Assembly (NCBI GenBank): GCA_937864895.1
Contig: CALMDF010000346.1
Location: 1 to 7,569 of the forward strand
Length of the DNA stretch: 7,569 nt
Direction: 5' to 3'
From: an uncultured Holophagales bacterium
GTDB taxonomy: Bacteria; Acidobacteriota; Thermoanaerobaculia; UBA5066
Numbering within the stretch: position 1 is the first letter of the stretch; every line of letters starts with the position of its first letter. Of the stretch, positions 1-5,200 are shown one piece after another. Below the pieces are notes generated by a model. The model saw nothing but the letters and a program-made list of their open reading frames with translations, did no database searches and was not told where the DNA came from. Both the position numbers and the translations under genes were made by a program.

Positions 1-514
1 TGGCGCGGATGACGCCGATCGCCGCGCCCGCGAGGACGCGGGCCCTGAGCTCCGAGGCGTGGCCGGGCCCGGCGCGCTCCCGGAACGCCCGTGACATCGC
101 GGCCTCCCAGTCCCGGTCGATCTCGCGCTCGCGGGCGAGGAGGGCGGGCGAGGTCTGGATCAGCTTCTGCTGCGCGACGAGCTGCACGCGGTGCTCCATG
201 TACTCGCGGGCGAAGACGGCCGCGGTGCGGCGCAGCGTCGCGATGGGCCTCTCGTCCGGCGGCGCGCTCATGAGAAGCGACACGAACCGGTCCAGGCGCT
301 CGGCGCGGTGCGGAAACACGAGCGCCTCCTTGTTCGAGAAGTAGCGAAAGAACGTCCGCCGGCTGACGCCGGCCGCCTCGCAGATCTCCTCGATGGTCGT
401 CGCCTCGAACCCCTTCCTGTGGAAGAGCCGGTTCCCGATCTCGAGAAGTGCGCGCCGGGTGGCCTCCTTCTTCCGCTCCCGGAGGGGCCGTGGCGTTTTC
501 ACGGAGACGAGCAT
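1..514 (-). CDS. TetR-family transcriptional regulator, C-terminus outside window
   Basis: Likely a DNA-binding repressor that releases its operator on binding a small ligand. Read on the minus strand from ATG at 514-512, the frame stays open for 171 residues to the left edge, so the C-terminal ligand-binding part and stop are missing. Residues about 12-66 form a typical TetR N-terminal domain: a basic first helix (RERKKEATRRALLEIG), then KGFEATTIEEI, then the helix-turn-helix EAAGVSRRTFFRYFSNKEAL at about 46-65. The rest is helical and charged, as expected for the regulatory domain, but gives no clue to the ligand. The ATG is preferred because AGAGG lies 9 nt upstream and the DNA-binding domain begins soon after it. 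It is divergent from the PfaD-like gene, 58 bp away, across an inverted repeat. Control of the lipid-synthase operon, perhaps sensing an acyl-CoA or the product, is inferred from position only. Confidence 0.93.
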   Translation of the reverse strand, partial: MLVSVKTPRPLRERKKEATRRALLEIGNRLFHRKGFEATTIEEICEAAGVSRRTFFRYFSNKEALVFPHRAERLDRFVSLLMSAPPDERPIATLRRTAAVFAREYMEHRVQLVAQQKLIQTSPALLAREREIDRDWEAAMSRAFRERAGPGHASELRARVLAGAAIGVIRA

Positions 515-519
515 ATAAC
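514..519 (+). promoter_or_regulatory. Candidate -10 element for the pfaD-pfaA operon
   Basis: TATAAC matches the sigma-70 -10 consensus at five of six positions and is one of very few AT-rich hexamers in the window. It would place the transcription start near 526, just before the inverted repeat at 533-555, so a repressor bound there would block it. The -35 is poor: TGGCGT at 491-496 with a 17-bp spacer matches only two positions. The hexamer overlaps the TetR start codon, which is possible for divergent genes but also means the match may be chance. Confidence 0.25.
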
Positions 520-523
520 TGCG

Positions 524-528
524 CCTCT
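524..528 (-). promoter_or_regulatory. Ribosome binding site of the TetR gene
   Basis: On the minus strand AGAGG lies 9 nt upstream of the ATG at 514-512. It is the only purine-rich Shine-Dalgarno-like run before that start and supports choosing it. Confidence 0.5.
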
Positions 529-532
529 GTGA

Positions 533-555
533 AAAATGCCACTCGGTGCCATTTT
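533..555. promoter_or_regulatory. Inverted-repeat operator, probable TetR-family binding site
   Basis: AAAATGCCAC - TCG - GTGCCATTTT: two 10-bp arms with one mismatched pair (C/C at 539 and 549) around a 3-bp spacer. The size and symmetry fit operators bound by TetR-family dimers, and the site lies between the divergent regulator and the biosynthetic genes. On the minus strand, a possible TetR-gene promoter has its -35 (TTAACC, complement of 557-562) and its -10 (CATTTT, complement of 533-538) 18 bp apart, which would put the repeat inside or across it and allow autorepression. That promoter call is weak. The palindrome itself is read directly from the sequence; the protein that binds it is inferred. 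Confidence 0.65.
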
Positions 556-572
556 CGGTTAACCTCGCGCCC

Positions 573-2195
573 ATGACCGCGTCCCGAGCTCCGAACCGCT
601 GGCGGCCGAACGGGCGCCCCCCGGCCTTCACGCCGGCCGAGATCGGCCGTGCGCTCGAGGAGGTCCGCTCCGCGGCCCACGTCGTCCGCGAGGACGAGGG
701 ACGGCTGGGTCTCGGCCTCGGGGGCGAGCTCGACCCGCCGGGCGCCGGCGGCGGGGCGCCCGGGACCTTCGAGCACGTCGCGTCCCTGCCCCCTCTCTAC
801 CCGGAGTGGCTCGGGGACCGGACCTTCTGCGAGACGCACGGGACCCGCTTTCCCTACGTCACGGGCTCGATGGCCAACGGGATCGCCTCGGTGCGGCTCG
901 TCTCCGAGATGGCCCGGGCCGGGTGCCTCGGCTTCTTCGGGGCGGCGGGCCTCTCCCCGGGACGCATCGAGAAGGCCCTCCACGAGCTCGAGGACGAGCT
1001 GGAACCGAAGGGCCTTCCCTGGGGCGCGAACCTGATCCACAGCCCGAACGAGCCCGAGCTCGAGGAGGCCGTGGCCGATCTCTACCTCCGGCTGGGGGTC
1101 GCACGTGTGGAGGCCTCGGCCTACATGGCGCTGACGCCCGCCGTCGTGAGGTACGCCGCCACGGGCCTGACGACGGAGCCTTCGGGACGGATCCGGAGAA
1201 AGAACCACCTCTTCGCGAAGATCTCCCGCGAGGAGGTCGCGGTCCGCTTCCTCGAGCCCCCGCCGGCGGAGCTTCTCCGTCGCCTCGTCGAGAAGGGCCA
1301 GCTGACGGCGGAGGAGGTCCGGCTCGCCGCGATGCTCCCGCTGGCGGAGGACCTCACCGCCGAGGCCGACTCCGGCGGCCACACGGACAACCGGCCGCTG
1401 ACCGCCCTTCTCCCGGCGATCCTCGGCCTGCGCGACCGCGTCGTCGCCGGGCGCGGGTACCGGCGCGCCGTGCGCGTCGGCGCCGGCGGCGGCCTCGGAA
1501 CGCCCTCGTCGGTGGCGGCGGCGTTCGCCCTCGGCGCCTCCTACGTCGTGACCGGCTCCGTGAACCAGGGCTGCGTCGAGAGCGGCCTCCACGAGAGCGG
1601 ACGGGCCCTCCTCGCCGAGGCGGGGATCGCCGACGTGATCATGGCGCCCGCGGCGGACATGTTCGAGCTGGGCGTCACGGTGCAGGTCCTGCGCCGGGGG
1701 ACGATGTTCGCCGTCCGCGCGAAGAAGCTCCACGAGCTCTACCGGACGTACCCGTCGCTCGAGAGCATCCCGGCCGCCGAGCGGGAGAAGGTCGAGACGC
1801 AGCTCCTCAAGGCGACCTTCGCCGAGGCGTGGGAGTCGACGCGCGCCTTCTGGGCCGCGCGCGACCCGCGCGAGGTGAAGAAAGCGGAAGCCGACCCGCG
1901 GCACCTCATGGCGCTCGTCTTCCGGTCCTACCTCGGGCTCTCGAGCCGATGGGCCATCGCGGGCGAGCCGGGCAGGAGCGCCGACTTCCAGATCTGGTGC
2001 GGGCCGGCGATGGGCGCCTTCAACTCGTGGGCCCGCGGCAGCTTCCTCGAGACACCCGGGGCCCGGACGGCAGTCCAGGTCGCCCGAAACCTTATGGAGG
2101 GGGCCGCCGCGGTCTCCCGTGCGCAGCAGCTCCGCGCCGCGGGGCTCGCCGTCCCCCCTTCCGCCTTCGACTTTCGCCCCCGTCCTCTTTCCTGA
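573..2195 (+). CDS. pfaD: PfaD-type trans-acting enoyl reductase (FMN-dependent, 2-nitropropane dioxygenase fold)
   Basis: Stand-alone flavin enoyl reductase of PUFA/secondary-lipid synthases, acting in trans on ACP-bound enoyl intermediates made by the PfaA/PfaC-type megasynthases. The 540-residue length is normal for PfaD. Visible signatures are GSMANGIAS and GFFGAAGLSPGRIEKAL in the N-terminal half, EADSGGHTDNRPL with the conserved GGH at residues 268-270, the FMN phosphate-binding glycine loop VGAGGGLGTPSS from residue 302, VTGSVNQG, the segment KKLHELYRTYPSLESIP, and the C-terminal IWCGPAMGAFN at about 474-484, typical of PfaD rather than of general nitronate monooxygenases or FabK. I chose ATG 573. 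The in-frame GTG at 546 lies inside the inverted repeat, and neither start has a convincing Shine-Dalgarno. The gene is followed after 43 bp by the PfaA-like gene on the same strand, so co-transcription is likely. No internal damage seen. Confidence 0.95.
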   Translation: MTASRAPNRWRPNGRPPAFTPAEIGRALEEVRSAAHVVREDEGRLGLGLGGELDPPGAGGGAPGTFEHVASLPPLYPEWLGDRTFCETHGTRFPYVTGSMANGIASVRLVSEMARAGCLGFFGAAGLSPGRIEKALHELEDELEPKGLPWGANLIHSPNEPELEEAVADLYLRLGVARVEASAYMALTPAVVRYAATGLTTEPSGRIRRKNHLFAKISREEVAVRFLEPPPAELLRRLVEKGQLTAEEVRLAAMLPLAEDLTAEADSGGHTDNRPLTALLPAILGLRDRVVAGRGYRRAVRVGAGGGLGTPSSVAAAFALGASYVVTGSVNQGCVESGLHESGRALLAEAGIADVIMAPAADMFELGVTVQVLRRGTMFAVRAKKLHELYRTYPSLESIPAAEREKVETQLLKATFAEAWESTRAFWAARDPREVKKAEADPRHLMALVFRSYLGLSSRWAIAGEPGRSADFQIWCGPAMGAFNSWARGSFLETPGARTAVQVARNLMEGAAAVSRAQQLRAAGLAVPPSAFDFRPRPLS

Positions 2196-2206
2196 TCCCC
2201 GTCCCT

Positions 2207-2218
2207 GATTCCGGAATC
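2207..2218. promoter_or_regulatory. Perfect 12-bp palindrome between pfaD and pfaA
   Basis: GATTCCGGAATC is a perfect inverted repeat without a loop, in the 43-bp gap between the two genes and 20 bp before the pfaA start codon. It has no T-run and no loop, so it is not a convincing intrinsic terminator. It could be a protein-binding site or chance, and it does not share the arm sequence of the operator at 533-555. Confidence 0.25.
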
Positions 2219-2229
2219 CGTCCGAAGCC

Positions 2230-2233
2230 GAGG
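2230..2233 (+). promoter_or_regulatory. Ribosome binding site of the pfaA-like gene
   Basis: GAGG with a 5-nt spacer before ATG 2239. It is modest but well placed. The start is also supported by the KS domain opening (PIAVVGVSALFPGS) only ten residues in. Confidence 0.5.
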
Positions 2234-2238
2234 CACCC

Positions 2239-5200
2239 ATGAAGCACGATCTCTCCCCGAATCGGCAGCCCATTGCCGTCGTCGGCGTCAGCGCCCTCTT
2301 TCCCGGCTCCACGGACGCCACCGGTTTCTGGAAGGACATCCTCGCCGGCACGGACCTGATCAAGGACGTCCCGCCGAGCCACTGGCTCGTCGAGGACTAC
2401 TACGACCCAGACCCGGCCGCGCCCGACAAGACCTACGCGAAGCGGGGCGCCTTCCTCGACCCGGTCGACTTCGACGCGCTCGGCTGGGGCGTCCCCCCCG
2501 CGACGATCCCGGCGACCGACACGTCCCAGCTCCTCGCCCTCGTCGTCGCGCAGAAGGTCCTCGAGGACGCGCTCCACGGGCAGTTCGAGACGGCGGACCG
2601 CTCGCGCGTCTCCGTGATCCTCGGGGTCACGAGCGCGCAGGAGCTCCTCTCCTCGATGGTGAGCCGCCTCCAGAGGCCCGTCTGGGTGAAGTCGCTCCGC
2701 GAGTCGGGCCTGCCGGAGGACGAGGTGACGGCGATCTGTGACCGGATCGCCAGCCACTACGTCCCGTGGCAGGAGTCGACCTTCCCGGGGCTCCTCGGAA
2801 ACGTCGTCGCGGGGCGGATCGCGAACCGGCTCAACCTGGGCGGCACGAACTGCGTCACGGACGCGGCCTGCGCCTCGACCCTGAGCGCGCTCTCGATGGC
2901 CGTCGCCGAGCTGCAGCTCGGGCACAGCGACCTCGTCATCTCCGGCGGCGTCGACACGCTGAACGACATCTTCATGTTCCTCTGCTTCTCGAAGACTCCC
3001 GCGCTCTCCCCGAGCGGCGACTGCCGGCCCTTCAGCGACAAGGCCGACGGCACGATGCTGGGCGAAGGCCTCGGGATGGTCGCGCTCAAGCGCCTCGAGG
3101 ACGCGGAGCGGGACGGCGACCGGATCTACGCCGTGATCCGCGGCGTCGGCTCCTCCTCGGACGGGCGCTCGAAGAGCGTCTACGCGCCGGTGCCGGCGGG
3201 GCAGGCCCTCGCGCTCGGCCGCGCGTACGAGCTCGCGGGCTACGGCCCCGGGACCGTCGAGCTCGTGGAAGCCCACGGGACCGGAACGAAGGCCGGCGAC
3301 GTCGCCGAGTTCGAGGGGCTGCGCCTCGTCTTCGACGCCGACGGTCGGGAAGACCGGCAGTGGTGCGCGCTCGGCTCGGTAAAGAGCCAGATCGGCCACG
3401 CGAAGGCGGCGGCGGGAGCGGCGGGCCTCTTCAAGGCGATCATGGCGCTCCACCACGGCGTCCTCCCCCCGACGCTCAAGGTCGACGCGCCGAACCCGAA
3501 GCTCGGCCTCGACGAGAGCCCCTTCTACCTGAGCACGACGCCGCGGCCCTGGGTGCGCGACGCCCGCCACCCGCGCCGGGCCTCGGTGAGCGCCTTTGGC
3601 TTCGGAGGCTCCAACTTCCACGTCGCCCTCGAGGAGTACCGGGGCCCGGCGCCCCGCGCGGAGCGGCTTCGGACCCTCGAGAGGGAGATGGTCGTCGTCT
3701 GCGGAGACGGAGCGGCGGAGGTCGTGGCGAAGGCCCGGGAGCTCGCGCGCGAGGCCTCCGGAGCGAAGGCCGGCGGCCTCGCGAGGCTCGCCCACGAGAG
3801 CCAGGAGTCCTACCGGCCGGAGGCGTCCTCGCGCCTCGCCCTTCTCGCCGCCGACCCGGTGGCCCTCGGGACGAAGCTCCTCGAGGCCGCGAAGCGGATC
3901 GAGGGCGCGCCCGGCGAACCCTTCGCGTTGCCGGACGGCACCGCGTACGGCGTCGGCCCTCACGACGGCGGGATCGCCTTCCTCTTCCCGGGGCAGGGGA
4001 GCCAGTACGTCGGGATGGGAGCCGACCTCGCCATGGGGTTCGAGGCGGCGCTCGGGACGTGGGACCGGGCCGCGAACCTCGAGCTGGAGGCGGGGACCTC
4101 CCTGCAGGAGGTCGTCTTTCCGAGGCCGGGATTCGGCGAAGAGAAGGACAAGCGCGACCTCGCGAGACTCACCCTCACGCAGTGGGCCCAGCCGGCCATC
4201 TCGGCCGTCTCTCTCTCCCAGCTCTCGCTTCTCGAGAAGATCGGCCTCCGTGCGGACCTCGCCGGAGGGCACAGCCTCGGCGAAGTCGTCGCCCTGCGCG
4301 CCGCGGGCGTCCTCGCGAGCGACGAGGACCTCCTGCGGGTGGCCCGGAAGAGAGGCGAGCTGATGGCCGAGGCGGCCGCTGTCCCGGGCGCCATGACGGC
4401 TCTCAGCCTGCCGGTCGGGGAGGTCCGCGAGCTCCTCGCGCGCCTCGCCCCGCGCGTCGTCGTCGCCAACCACAACGGCCCCGCGCAGGTCGTCGTCTCG
4501 GGCTCGACGGCCGACGTCGCGGATCTCGAGACGAGCCTGAAGGCGGAGGGCATCGCGTCCCAGCGCCTCCCGGTCGCCACCGCGTTTCACTCCGGCCTCG
4601 TGGCGGGCGCCTGCGAGCCGTTCGCCCGCTTCCTCGCGGACGTCCCGTTCGCGTCTCCCCGGCTTCCCGTCTACTCGAACGCCCTGGCCGCGCCGCACGG
4701 GACCGCTCCCGAAGAGCTGCGGTCCGCCCTGGCGAGCCAGGTCGCGAGCGAAGTCCGCTTCGTCGAGATGGTCGAGGCGATGTACGCCGCCGGCGCGCGC
4801 ACGTTCCTCGAGGTCGGCCCCGGTTCCGTCCTCACGGGCCTCCTGGGGCGCATCCTCGACGGTCGCCCCCACGTCGCCGTGAACCTCGACCGGAAGGGGA
4901 GAAGCGGCGTCGAGTCGCTCCAGCTCGCGCTCGCGCGCCTCGTCGCGGCGGGCGTGGCGATGTCGCCCGCGAAGCTCTTCGCGGAAAGCCGCCCGCAGGC
5001 CGGTGCCGCCGCCTCCGCCGCCCCGAAGCTCGCCGTGTCGATCAACGGCAGCAACCACGGGAAGCTCTATCCCCCGCCGGGCGGCGCCGCGTCGCTCCCC
5101 GGCCCGAATCCCCCACGACCGGTGCCGGCCCCGCCGCAGGCGGCCCCCGCTCCGGCGCAGCCCCCCGCCGAGGCCCCCCGGGAGATCCCGATGAAGAACG

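Noticed and set aside
191..532. Plus-strand frames opposite the TetR gene (also 9-344)
   Set aside because: The minus strand here encodes an unmistakable TetR helix-turn-helix domain; the plus-strand translations have no motif.
546..572. GTG at 546 as an alternative start of PfaD, adding nine residues
   Set aside because: The codon lies inside the inverted repeat and has no ribosome binding site. ATG 573 gives the usual PfaD length, although it also lacks a clear Shine-Dalgarno, so the start is not certain.
806..2242. A 478-codon plus-strand frame overlapping pfaD
   Set aside because: Arg/Gly/Pro-rich shadow of the pfaD frame; no domain signature.
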